The notes under the pieces: generated by a model
Seen by the model: the letters and a program-made list of their open reading frames with translations, nothing else
What the model was told of the DNA's origin: nothing
The model's database searches: none
Program-made: the position numbers and the translations under genes
NCBI RefSeq assembly: GCF_023634025.1
Contig: NZ_JALJCW010000007.1
Location: 1-63,094, forward strand
DNA: 63,094 nucleotides
Direction of reading: 5' to 3'
Source: Hanstruepera flava
GTDB taxonomy: Bacteria > Bacteroidota > Bacteroidia > Flavobacteriales > Flavobacteriaceae
Shown: positions 48,001 through 57,300 of the stretch, piece after piece
Layout of the letters: each line of letters starts with the position of its first letter
Numbering within the stretch: the first letter of the stretch is position 1

Positions 48001-50265
48001 GGAACGCTTGTCATTGCATCGCCTTCTGAAGCTTTGGACGTTGTTGCCAACGAAACTTCAAATGTTAGTTGCGACAACAATATAGGGACCATCACGGCTA
48101 TTGCTTCTGGTGGCTGGGGACAGTACGAATATGAATTGACCGGTGCCGCTACCGTGGCTTATTCGCCTAACGGAACATTTACCAACCTTTCAGCAGGTAC
48201 TTATACCGTTAACGTTAGGGATGCCTCTGGTTGTATAGCTTCTGATACGGTAACATTAACGGAGCCTACTCCTATAACTGCGACTTTTACGCCCAATACA
48301 ACACAGTTGTCATGTTTTGGAGATCAAAATGCCACTATAACCGTAACCAATGTTACCGGTGGACAAGGGGCTAACTATACATATACCTTAAATACCATAT
48401 TGCCTACGCCAAGTTCGTCAGGTCCACAAACATCAAATGTGTTTAGCGATTTGGGGGCAGGAACCTATTCGGTTACAATTAACGATGGCTACAATTGTAC
48501 GATGACCTCGGTCGATATCGTGATTGCACAGCCTACTGCCATACAAGCCAATTTGGTTGTACAGACTACGCAAACTTGTCTAAACCAAACAACATTAACA
48601 TTAAGTGCCACAGGTGGAACAGGTCCATATACTTATAGTGATGACAGTTCGTTCGCTACAGTTTTGGGTTCATTTACATCATCAACAACTTTCCCTGTTC
48701 CTGTGGGCACTTATTCTTTTTACGTTAGGGATAACAATGGCTGTGTCGCTAATGTTTCCAATGAAATAACAATAGATCCATTACCTACTTTAGATATAAT
48801 CTTGGATTCTGTTAACCCAACTATTAATTGTGCTGGTGATAACACAGGGTCGATTACGGCCACAGCCCAAGGTGGTCTGGGCAACTATATTTACACCTTA
48901 CAGGATACTGCTGGAAATACAATTCCGGCAACTCAAAACAGTCCTGGTATATTTACCGAACTAGTTGCAGGTACTTATGTGGTTTATGTTGAAAGTGGCG
49001 ATTGTAATGCTACTTCTGCTACAATTACTATAACAGAACCTTCATCTGTACTTGATGCCACGTTCAACGTTACCAACGTAACCTGTAGTGGCTCTAACAA
49101 TGGTGTTCTTGAAATTACTGCTTCAGGTGGTACAGGTATAATAAAATACGCCATATCACCGCAATTGGACCAATTCTTTGACACCAATATTTTTGAAAAT
49201 CTGGCACCAGGTAATTACGATGTCATTGTTCAAGATGAATTGGGATGTTATATCATCCATAATTTTGATATTGTTGAGCCAGCACCTGTTATTTTGAGCA
49301 TTGTGGCAAACTCTATCATACCGGAAGTCTGCGATGGTGACCTCAATGCCGAGTTCAGTATTGATATCTCTGGAGGAACACTACCTTATAGTGTGAGTCT
49401 AGACAGCTATGATGGCCCGTATTCTACCGGTGCTTCAAATCAAACACAATTTGACTTTACGGGTTTAAATGGTGGTGACCATACGGTATTTGTAAGGGAT
49501 AGCCAAGGCTGTGAATCAGAATGGAATATCACATTACCGGAATCTGTTGCCATTAACCCAACGGTGGTTGTTGAATACAACTGTTTAAACAACATGCCTG
49601 GTAATACCGTGACTGTATTGGTTGATGATAGCCTAAATCCAGATGATTTGGACTACTCCCTAAATGGAGGACCTTACCAAACAAGTAATGTCTTTACCAA
49701 TGTTCCGGCTGGAACCGACCACTTTATTGATGTTAGGCATACCAATGGTTGTGTACAGTCTACCGAATTTTTCTCAATAGATACTGTTGAACCTTTAACC
49801 TTGGTCTTAAATGAAGGGGAAATAAATGAGTTCATTGCCGTGGCCTCTGGCGGTACTGGCGATTATGAGTTTACACTCAATGGTGAAAACCAGGGCAGCA
49901 ACAATACCTTTGTCATCTCTGAAACAGGAACCTATGTCGTGGTCGTGACCGATAGCAGTGGATGTACGGCTACAGCATCCATTTTCTTGGAGTACGTGGA
50001 TATTTGCATCCCTAACTACTTCACCCCGAATGGTGATGGTGTAACAGATACCTGGGCTCCTGGATGTGTGACGGGATACCCTAACCTACAGTTCTCCATC
50101 TTTGACCGTTATGGACGTAAGATCGTAACGCTGAATGTCGGGGAAAAATGGGACGGTAAATATGGTGGCAAGGATTTGCCCACCGGTGATTATTGGTACG
50201 TCGTGAACCTGAACAGCTCGAACGACAACCGCGATTTTGTCGGAAACTTTACCCTATATAGATAA
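42040..50265 (+). CDS. sprB: SprB-like giant cell-surface adhesin, copy 1
   Basis: A 2741-aa secreted adhesin. Signal peptide MKKPAYFKNSLAILIFLIGFTGFAQ. The head (about 40-360) has a beta-rich domain beginning ENVEVKGSMLVIGNNILGQDN. A DUF11-like module follows (about 370-470: NIFYEISYQNTGNEDITNFTITDILPDNIVFDP). Residues about 500-2640 carry about 22 SprB repeats of the form GTPPYxYSIDGxxF...GLxxGTYTVxVxDxNGC. The last about 86 residues are a type B sorting domain (CIPNYFTPNGDGVTDTWAPGC...VGNFTLYR) for type IX export. The ATG at 42040 begins the signal peptide; an upstream TTG at 41998 is not used. From 44689 (residue about 884) the DNA is apparently identical to copy 2. In F. johnsoniae SprB is the mobile gliding adhesin and is longer (about 6500 aa). 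Confidence 0.88.
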   Translation: MKKPAYFKNSLAILIFLIGFTGFAQTYQPWSVRENVEVKGSMLVIGNNILGQDNLPCNDNGIDNDDVTMQYIDIDSDASTFSSSSADLVFQPHEDGTPTTCYSVAYAALYWGAVLQDGDRSNITNVKFKTPGSSVYTDINGTLIYDAIVNPIVSEAGEPGNTPYACYAEVTDILNALTTVEGTYSVANVVSSEGTNFSTGLSAGWTLFVIYEDPDLHTKSFTTFDGFSHIYDDHYEEVPVTGFTTPPAGHIDLQFAYATLDGDKTKRATKLEINNKEVTTPFRSANKFFGSIIENYNGIAHPRNPFGTNTLGYDTGMLEIFNSEPEYIVNGATDASFTLQVARGQADPIFAFFSAFAVDVISPEVTLVKTVQDEFGNDINGDDVILGQNIFYEISYQNTGNEDITNFTITDILPDNIVFDPASIDYTNSGGATLLSYDPITRTVVFSIPDDSVEFGDPVFVIRIPVQIVPNCYDLSQACSNEILNQAFGTYTGALSGITVEDQASYVELECFIDPQPTNFLVDISSCNFEREEILCGDSVTITAADGYDSYSWSTSPTGTPVIGTGQSYTATEVGTYYVTNTASATCISIQEVITVSLYGTTQTNPVIPFADVVSICPNDGKELPKIFLCGANDVRDIITGISDATSIIWEQLDESSCPPIGIDDCANENSACTWNQVGSGPNYTANTSGQFRIVINYPGGCFSIFYFNVYQNLLNPTAVAQDIICDTTGSITVNGVPSGYEYSIDGINYQSSNVFTVTSQGYYVIYIQQVGVDTNPCVFETPAVFVRERDFTVTTNVTQPDCYGGFGSISIAVNDALPQYYFSIYQGGALVNSVGPVMNSDHTFSSLNAGNYTINVSTDDGCFYTEDIVIIEPPLLTVTAAVTIPLTCDDGQITIYPEGGTPPYFYFINSTTDFQTYPEVVVTSPGVYDITVVDSNNCSASTTITVDQIPAPEFTVDATNIDCAGSNDGTITVNVTNANGNNLEFSIDGGTTFVNSNVFTGLAPGTYDVVVQYSVGASVCLTDPQPITITTATAISGTATLSADYTCNSGGSITVTGVTGGTPPYAYSIDGVTFQVSDTFTGLTAGTYTITILDANSCTAITNTITIDPLNPPTDLTFNNTPLSCPANTTTITITGTTGGDGLLEYQIIAPASAATPYQTSNTFSGLGPDTYTFQVRDENDCVYSESYTIDPLPVLSLNTVLTEDLDCTATPDAVITGTFSGGVAPFTFAVSIDGAPYVNLGPTSSPFTYTTSTPGTYQFQVTDANNCTAESGTHTINPIVPPALSAVVQTQPILCNGDANGAIDITIDNTVGTPPFTINVNNDTTGTNYGTQTSGLPAGTYTITITDAKSCTATETIVIAEPDPIIVNYHTVDITCTAGGISQGSIIIDGVTGGTAPYNYFVTGTNGYNNSELNATGSTSVSFDVVDFGLYQINVVDANGCSVLIQDVLVASPPTDLDINISTSVDCATGGTAIVSVGTTLSSAGPFFFSIYQGPISVYPNPPGSWIPEDSPGSETATFTGLTPGVSYTFIVYDASTNCSYYEPATAPIPTNSTLTVDAVGSNNITCTGSADGNVSFTVNSIYGVGTTVSYEIFDSLTLASTGVTGSGNVPAGGSLSVTNLGPLPFGNYYVLITETSGPNAGCGIVTAPFNITESAIPLSLTTSIDQNANCNASSGIISAIGHDGTPPYQYQVTTTPGSPVATDPSWASASSFNLDAGNYYVHVIDAYGCVVSSPIVILPMDPAPVVAATVNNQCLTVDGNFEIDVTLTTTGIAPYSYSINGGAFQTMTAPFTISNLFSGTHTIEVNDANGCGNLVSVTIEPILDITPNVTALPTCNDNDGEITVSGNGGSGNYAYTISPNPASISLAGNVFSGVPSGLYTITITDTVTGCTKDVSVSLAPATPPTFTLTPTALTCFGDNTGSFELFVNGYSGTYNYEVFDSSGTSVTGSVAANTTTNPIVVTGLTSGSYSVTLTETQTPFCSAYGTLVIASPSEALDVVANETSNVSCDNNIGTITAIASGGWGQYEYELTGAATVAYSPNGTFTNLSAGTYTVNVRDASGCIASDTVTLTEPTPITATFTPNTTQLSCFGDQNATITVTNVTGGQGANYTYTLNTILPTPSSSGPQTSNVFSDLGAGTYSVTINDGYNCTMTSVDIVIAQPTAIQANLVVQTTQTCLNQTTLTLSATGGTGPYTYSDDSSFATVLGSFTSSTTFPVPVGTYSFYVRDNNGCVANVSNEITIDPLPTLDIILDSVNPTINCAGDNTGSITATAQGGLGNYIYTLQDTAGNTIPATQNSPGIFTELVAGTYVVYVESGDCNATSATITITEPSSVLDATFNVTNVTCSGSNNGVLEITASGGTGIIKYAISPQLDQFFDTNIFENLAPGNYDVIVQDELGCYIIHNFDIVEPAPVILSIVANSIIPEVCDGDLNAEFSIDISGGTLPYSVSLDSYDGPYSTGASNQTQFDFTGLNGGDHTVFVRDSQGCESEWNITLPESVAINPTVVVEYNCLNNMPGNTVTVLVDDSLNPDDLDYSLNGGPYQTSNVFTNVPAGTDHFIDVRHTNGCVQSTEFFSIDTVEPLTLVLNEGEINEFIAVASGGTGDYEFTLNGENQGSNNTFVISETGTYVVVVTDSSGCTATASIFLEYVDICIPNYFTPNGDGVTDTWAPGCVTGYPNLQFSIFDRYGRKIVTLNVGEKWDGKYGGKDLPTGDYWYVVNLNSSNDNRDFVGNFTLYR

Positions 50266-51159
50266 TGCCAGAGCCCTTAACTTAACTAAAACTGATGTCA
50301 TGAAAAAATTAATCATATATATCCTGCTCATTACCTCTGGTTATGGCTTTGCACAAGAGCTGAACCTACCGGTATGGACACAATACCTGGCCGACAATAA
50401 CTTTGTACTCTCTCCTACTTTTGCAGGTATTGGCGATAATGTTAGAATTAGAATAAATGGACTTACGCAATGGGTAGGTATCAAGGATGCACCGGACAAC
50501 CAATCATTATATGTAGATGGAAGGATATCAAACCGCTCTGGGGTTGGATTATCACTCTATAACGATAGAAACGGGAATACTCGCCAACAGGGTATCAAGG
50601 CATCATTCTCACATCACCTAATTTTAGATTATACCTCCAGACAATACCTTTCATTTGGTATCTCTTACAACTTGAACAGTTTTAGGGTAGATGTGGAAAA
50701 TTTTGAACCAACATATGATATCCCAATCATTGACCCCAATATCAACGGAGACCGAGCCATTTCTAACAACAATTTTGATTTAGGGGTACTCTATAGGAAC
50801 AAGGGCTTCTACTTCAGCTTTAACGTTAACAATATTTTGGATAAAGAGATTGACAACTTTACCGGTATTGAGCCAAGCTTGCTACGCAACTACCAAATTT
50901 ATTCCGGTTACATTATGCAGAGTAAGTCCAACAAGCGCGTGGAGTTCGAACCTTCGATATTCTATCAGCTCTTCAGCAGCGACAACAGATCGAGTACAGA
51001 CTTGAACTTTAAGTACAGAAAATACAACAGGAACGAGGACTATTACTGGATAGGCGTGTCATACAGGTTCCTGAACGACCAGTTCTTCAACCCACTGAAC
51101 ATCGGGCCTATGGCCGGTATCATGAAATCAAAGTTCTACTTTGCCTACTCATACCAGAT
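44689..51159 (+). repeat. Large direct repeat, copy 1 (6471 bp)
   Basis: This block matches 54020-60490 at an offset of 9331 bp. I found no difference on reading it, and the proteins, even those read in shadow frames, are the same. It covers the last about 1858 residues of SprB and most of SprF. The edges are sharp: 7 synonymous differences in the 48 nt just left of it, and 5 substitutions in the last about 112 bp of sprF just right of it. Confidence 0.9.
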
Positions 51160-51271
51160 CACAATAAACGAACTTGCAGGATATAACTCCGGCACACACA
51201 TGATCACAATTGGGTTCGACTTCCTTCAGGGTATTAGTGATTGCCCATGTACGGAAGGTAGATATCATTAA
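50300..51271 (+). CDS. sprF: SprF-like PorP/SprF family outer-membrane protein, copy 1
   Basis: A 323-aa outer-membrane barrel of the PorP/SprF family. Signal peptide MKKLIIYILLITSGYGFAQ. It continues ELNLPVWTQYLADNNFVLSPTFAGIGDNVRIRINGLTQWVGIKDAPDNQSLYVDG, which is the typical start of SprF, and ends with barrel strands (AYSYQITINELAGYNSGTHMITIGFDF). SprF helps its partner SprB reach the surface through the type IX system. The start at 50300 gives the signal peptide. The longer frame into sprB is not used. It lies 34 nt after sprB copy 1. It differs from copy 2 only near its C-terminal end (for example NEL versus NDL). Confidence 0.9.
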   Translation: MKKLIIYILLITSGYGFAQELNLPVWTQYLADNNFVLSPTFAGIGDNVRIRINGLTQWVGIKDAPDNQSLYVDGRISNRSGVGLSLYNDRNGNTRQQGIKASFSHHLILDYTSRQYLSFGISYNLNSFRVDVENFEPTYDIPIIDPNINGDRAISNNNFDLGVLYRNKGFYFSFNVNNILDKEIDNFTGIEPSLLRNYQIYSGYIMQSKSNKRVEFEPSIFYQLFSSDNRSSTDLNFKYRKYNRNEDYYWIGVSYRFLNDQFFNPLNIGPMAGIMKSKFYFAYSYQITINELAGYNSGTHMITIGFDFLQGISDCPCTEGRYH

Positions 51272-51338
51272 TAATATAACAATAAAAACATTAAATAATT
51301 TAAAAATCGTGTAATGTAGTATAAATGTCTTGAAAATA

Positions 51339-51346
51339 TAAATTTG
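51339..51346 (+). promoter_or_regulatory. Candidate -7 box for the second sprB-sprF unit
   Basis: TAAATTTG matches TAnnTTTG in the 126-nt gap between sprF copy 1 and sprB copy 2, 52 nt before the second sprB ATG. If active, the second unit could be expressed on its own. The -33 region is weak. Confidence 0.35.
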
Positions 51347-51397
51347 CTATTTTTCTATTTTATGGCTCCTACAGAAACAAAATAACTCTTTAGAACC

Positions 51398-54300
51398 ATG
51401 AAAAAACCTACTTTTTCAAAAATTGCTGTAATAGCTTTGTTTTTTATCGTTTGCTTACAATCGTTTGCACAAAACTACGTCCCTTTTACGCCAAGGTTTA
51501 ATGACGATTTGAGAGGTGATATAGTTTTAATTGGTAACAATATTTTAGGGCCAGATAATAATGCCTTCAACGATAACAACACCTACAATCATAATGTTGA
51601 TATGCAGTATATTGATATTGATGGAGACGCAAGTACATTTAGTTCTTCAAGTGCAGATTTAGAAATTCCAAATCCAAATTGTTACAAAATTAGGTACGCA
51701 GGATTATATTGGGGCGCTGTAACAAATGGCAATGAACCTATTACCGAAGTTAAATTCAAAGGGCCAACGGGAGGATATAATGACATTACAGGAACAGTTA
51801 TTTATGAAGCAAATGGAACTGCAACAGGAAGTAGTTATCCATATTCCTGTTATGCTGATGTTACTTCAATTGTAACAAATTTAGGGACAGATTTAGGGAC
51901 CTATACAGTTGCCAACGTATCCAGTGCATTAGGAGAAACTGCAACATTTGACCCTTATAATGGAACTGGATTTTCTGCTGGATGGTCATTATTTATTGTT
52001 TATGAAGATCCTACACTACCAGGAAAATCTATAACAAGTTTTGATGGTTTTAGTGCCATAAGTAGTTCTGTAAATGTTGAAATTCCTGTTTCTGGTTTTA
52101 GAACTGTACCAGCACCAGCACCAGTTAGAGCAAATTTTGCGTTCGCGACTTTAGAAGGAGATAAACCTATACAAAACGACAGGTTGGTACTTAACAACGT
52201 TCCTTTATCTGCAGCAGATAGACCTGCAAACAACTTTTTCAATAGTTCGGTTACCAGACTAGATGCTACACCTGTTACAAATAGAAATCCAAACAGTACC
52301 AACACCCTTGGTTTTGATACTGGTGTAATGGTAGTACCCAATCCAGGTAATACAGTAATAGTTAACGATGCCACATCAGCTATTGTTAGATTGGAAAGTG
52401 ATCAGGATGTTTACTTTCAATATTTTTTCGCATTTGCTGTAGACATTATTGAACCAAACATTGTACTTACAAAAATAGTTGAAGACGATGCTGGAAATGA
52501 CATTGGTGGTCAAGGAATTGGTCTTGGACAACCGTTAAATTATGTCATTGGTTTTCAAAATACAGGAAACGATAATGCTACGAATTTTCAAATTAGAGAC
52601 ATATTACCAATTAACATAATCTTTAATTACCCAACAGATTTAGTTTTACCTCCAGGAGTAACCGTAGCAAGTTACGATCCTGTTACACGAGAAATTATAT
52701 TCAATATCGAAGATTATTTGGTTGAAGAAAACGACCCTGTTTATGAAATTAGAATTGAAGCTATGACAGTAGAAAACTGTAATCAATTAGCCGATTCATG
52801 TTCAAATATCATTCTTAATCAAGCTTTTGCAACGTATAATGGATATTATAACCCTAATTATCAAATTACCGACGATCCTAGTTACGACAGTAACACTGGC
52901 TGTTTAATTACACCTCAGGCAACCAATTTTTTAATAAATATTGATTGTGATTTTTCTGAAGATATCACGCTTTGTGGCGATAGTGTTACATTAACAGCAG
53001 CAAATGGCTACGATAGCTACTCTTGGTCTACAAGCCCAACGGGAACACCTGTTATTGGTACAGGGCAATCGTATACGGCAACTGCAACAGGCACGTATTA
53101 TTCCTTTAATAATGCTTTAGCTCCCTGTCAATCCATAGTTCAACAATACAATGTTTCCCTTTTTGGAGGAAACAACCTGACAAATCCCGTGATACCTTTT
53201 GCTGATCAGGTGGTTACCTGCCCAAATGATGGAAAATTATTGCCAAATATATTTTTATGTGGTGCAAACGATTTTAGAGACATTACCACCAATATAGCTG
53301 GGGCCTTATCAATTATTTGGGAACAACTGGATGAGTCAAGCTGTGCTCCTGTTACGGATCCAGATTGTGCCAATGAAAACACAGCCTGCACCTGGAACCA
53401 AATTGCAACAGGACCAAACTATACCGCCAATACATCTGGACAGTTCAGAATAACCATAAATTTTGAAGGTGGATGTTTTGCGCAATTTTATTTCAACGTC
53501 TATCAAAATGTCTTAAATCCAACTGTTACTGCAACAGATATTATATGTACAACCCCAGGATCTATAACTGTTAACAATGTGCCTAATGGTTATGAATATA
53601 GTTTAGATGGAATAACTTACCAAGCCAGTAATGTATTTTCAGTTACAACTCCTGGTACTTACACGGTATATATTAGACAAGTTGGCGTTTCTACAAACCC
53701 ATGCGTGTTTACGGTTCCTGATGTGCAAATTAGAGAACGTGACTTTACCGTTTCAACCATAATAACGCAACCTTTATGCCATGGCGATTTAGGATCCATA
53801 CACGTGGCAGCAAATGATGTGGACCCACAATATTTCTTTGCGCTTTATATTGGGGCTACTTTAGTAAATAGCGTTGGACCAATTATGGAAAATAATTACA
53901 CCTTCGCAAACCTTAATCCTGGAACATATACAGCAATAATCGAAACTGAAGATGGTTGCTACCATTCTGAAGATATTACTATAATAGAGCCGCCATTATT
54001 AACAGTAACCGCAGCGGTTACCATACCGCTTACCTGCGACGATGGCCAGATTACCATATACCCAGAGGGAGGTACTCCGCCCTACTTCTATTTCATAAAC
54101 AGTACAACAGATTTCCAGACCTACCCTGAAGTAGTAGTTACAAGTCCTGGTGTGTATGATATTACCGTTGTGGATAGCAACAACTGTAGTGCCAGCACCA
54201 CCATAACCGTTGACCAGATTCCAGCCCCTGAATTCACCGTCGATGCCACCAATATCGATTGTGCCGGATCCAACGACGGGACCATTACCGTTAACGTTAC

Positions 54301-57300
54301 CAATGCCAATGGCAATAATTTAGAGTTCAGCATTGATGGCGGTACGACATTCGTTAACTCCAATGTGTTTACCGGATTGGCCCCAGGCACGTATGATGTT
54401 GTGGTCCAGTATTCTGTTGGTGCTTCCGTTTGTCTGACAGACCCACAGCCCATTACCATTACAACGGCTACGGCCATTTCTGGTACGGCAACCTTAAGTG
54501 CCGACTATACCTGTAATTCAGGTGGCAGCATTACCGTTACCGGTGTGACCGGTGGAACTCCACCTTATGCTTACAGTATTGATGGTGTAACGTTTCAGGT
54601 CAGTGATACCTTTACGGGATTGACAGCAGGAACCTATACCATTACCATACTGGACGCCAATAGCTGTACGGCCATAACCAATACCATTACCATAGATCCT
54701 TTAAATCCCCCTACGGATTTAACGTTCAACAACACACCGTTAAGCTGTCCGGCAAATACCACCACAATTACCATAACAGGAACTACAGGTGGTGATGGTC
54801 TACTGGAATACCAGATCATCGCTCCTGCGTCGGCAGCCACACCGTACCAAACATCCAATACCTTTTCTGGTTTGGGCCCAGACACCTACACCTTCCAGGT
54901 TCGTGATGAAAACGATTGTGTGTATTCAGAATCCTATACCATAGATCCTTTACCTGTGCTTTCATTGAACACGGTCCTGACCGAAGACTTGGATTGTACT
55001 GCAACGCCTGATGCCGTAATTACGGGAACGTTCTCTGGTGGAGTGGCCCCCTTTACATTTGCCGTTTCCATTGATGGGGCTCCTTATGTCAATTTAGGAC
55101 CTACAAGTTCACCTTTTACATATACAACATCCACCCCTGGAACCTACCAGTTCCAAGTTACCGATGCCAATAACTGTACCGCAGAGTCAGGAACACATAC
55201 CATAAACCCAATCGTTCCCCCTGCTTTAAGCGCTGTAGTGCAGACACAGCCTATATTATGTAACGGTGATGCCAATGGTGCCATTGACATTACTATTGAT
55301 AATACTGTTGGAACACCACCTTTTACAATTAATGTAAATAACGATACAACTGGCACGAACTACGGAACACAAACCTCTGGTCTTCCTGCTGGCACCTATA
55401 CCATTACAATTACCGATGCTAAATCGTGTACTGCCACAGAAACCATAGTCATTGCTGAACCAGATCCTATTATTGTTAATTACCATACGGTAGATATTAC
55501 CTGTACTGCTGGTGGTATCTCCCAAGGTTCCATTATTATTGATGGTGTAACCGGTGGTACTGCCCCTTACAACTATTTTGTTACGGGAACTAATGGTTAC
55601 AACAACTCCGAACTAAATGCCACGGGATCAACATCGGTGAGCTTTGATGTCGTTGACTTTGGACTATATCAAATAAACGTTGTTGATGCCAATGGTTGTT
55701 CTGTACTCATTCAAGATGTATTGGTAGCCTCACCTCCTACTGATTTAGACATCAATATCTCAACATCTGTAGATTGTGCAACAGGTGGTACGGCTATTGT
55801 AAGTGTTGGTACAACATTAAGTAGTGCTGGACCATTTTTCTTTAGTATTTACCAAGGTCCAATTTCTGTTTATCCCAATCCTCCAGGATCTTGGATCCCA
55901 GAAGATTCTCCTGGTAGTGAAACAGCTACGTTTACCGGTTTAACACCTGGCGTATCTTACACTTTTATAGTTTATGATGCCTCTACTAACTGTAGTTACT
56001 ATGAACCTGCCACCGCTCCTATTCCTACCAACTCAACACTGACTGTCGATGCGGTTGGTTCAAATAACATTACATGTACAGGAAGTGCCGACGGAAACGT
56101 TTCATTTACCGTAAACAGTATTTATGGTGTTGGCACAACCGTTAGTTACGAGATATTTGATTCGTTGACATTGGCTTCTACCGGTGTTACCGGATCTGGA
56201 AACGTACCTGCCGGTGGTTCGCTGTCCGTAACCAATTTGGGACCATTGCCATTTGGTAATTACTATGTGCTGATTACTGAAACTTCTGGACCAAATGCAG
56301 GGTGTGGTATTGTAACAGCTCCTTTTAATATAACAGAATCGGCCATTCCGTTAAGTCTAACAACCAGCATAGATCAGAATGCCAATTGTAATGCTAGTTC
56401 TGGTATTATTAGTGCTATCGGCCATGATGGTACGCCTCCATACCAGTACCAGGTAACCACAACTCCTGGATCGCCTGTAGCAACAGACCCTTCATGGGCT
56501 TCTGCTAGCTCTTTTAACCTCGATGCAGGAAACTATTATGTCCATGTAATTGATGCTTATGGTTGTGTGGTGTCCAGCCCTATAGTAATATTGCCCATGG
56601 ACCCAGCTCCTGTTGTCGCTGCTACCGTTAACAACCAATGTCTGACCGTAGATGGTAATTTCGAGATTGATGTGACCTTAACAACTACAGGAATTGCTCC
56701 TTATAGTTATAGTATAAATGGCGGTGCATTCCAAACTATGACAGCGCCTTTTACCATTTCAAACTTATTTTCTGGAACACACACTATTGAAGTTAATGAT
56801 GCCAATGGATGTGGTAATTTAGTGTCCGTTACCATTGAACCTATCCTGGACATAACACCAAACGTAACGGCCTTGCCAACTTGTAATGACAACGATGGTG
56901 AGATTACCGTTTCTGGAAATGGTGGCTCTGGAAACTATGCCTATACCATTAGCCCAAACCCAGCTTCCATAAGCTTGGCAGGCAATGTGTTCTCGGGAGT
57001 GCCTTCCGGATTGTATACAATAACTATTACCGATACGGTTACTGGATGCACCAAAGATGTAAGCGTATCCTTGGCTCCCGCTACGCCTCCTACGTTTACC
57101 CTAACGCCTACTGCCCTGACCTGTTTTGGGGACAATACAGGTTCATTTGAGTTATTTGTCAATGGATACTCTGGAACTTATAATTATGAAGTTTTTGATA
57201 GTTCTGGTACATCAGTTACCGGTTCTGTAGCAGCAAATACAACAACAAACCCAATAGTGGTAACTGGTTTAACTTCTGGAAGCTACTCGGTAACCCTAAC

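Noticed and set aside
44790-49187. Several minus-strand ORFs within sprB copy 1, repeated at 54121-58518
   Set aside because: They are shadow frames caused by the Thr/Gly/Val-rich coding strand. They recur in both copies only because the DNA is identical.
50237-50299. sprF start overlapping the end of sprB (and the same at 59568-59630)
   Set aside because: The extension would precede the signal peptide MKKLIIYILLITSGYGFAQ and hide it. The ATG at 50300/59631 is better.
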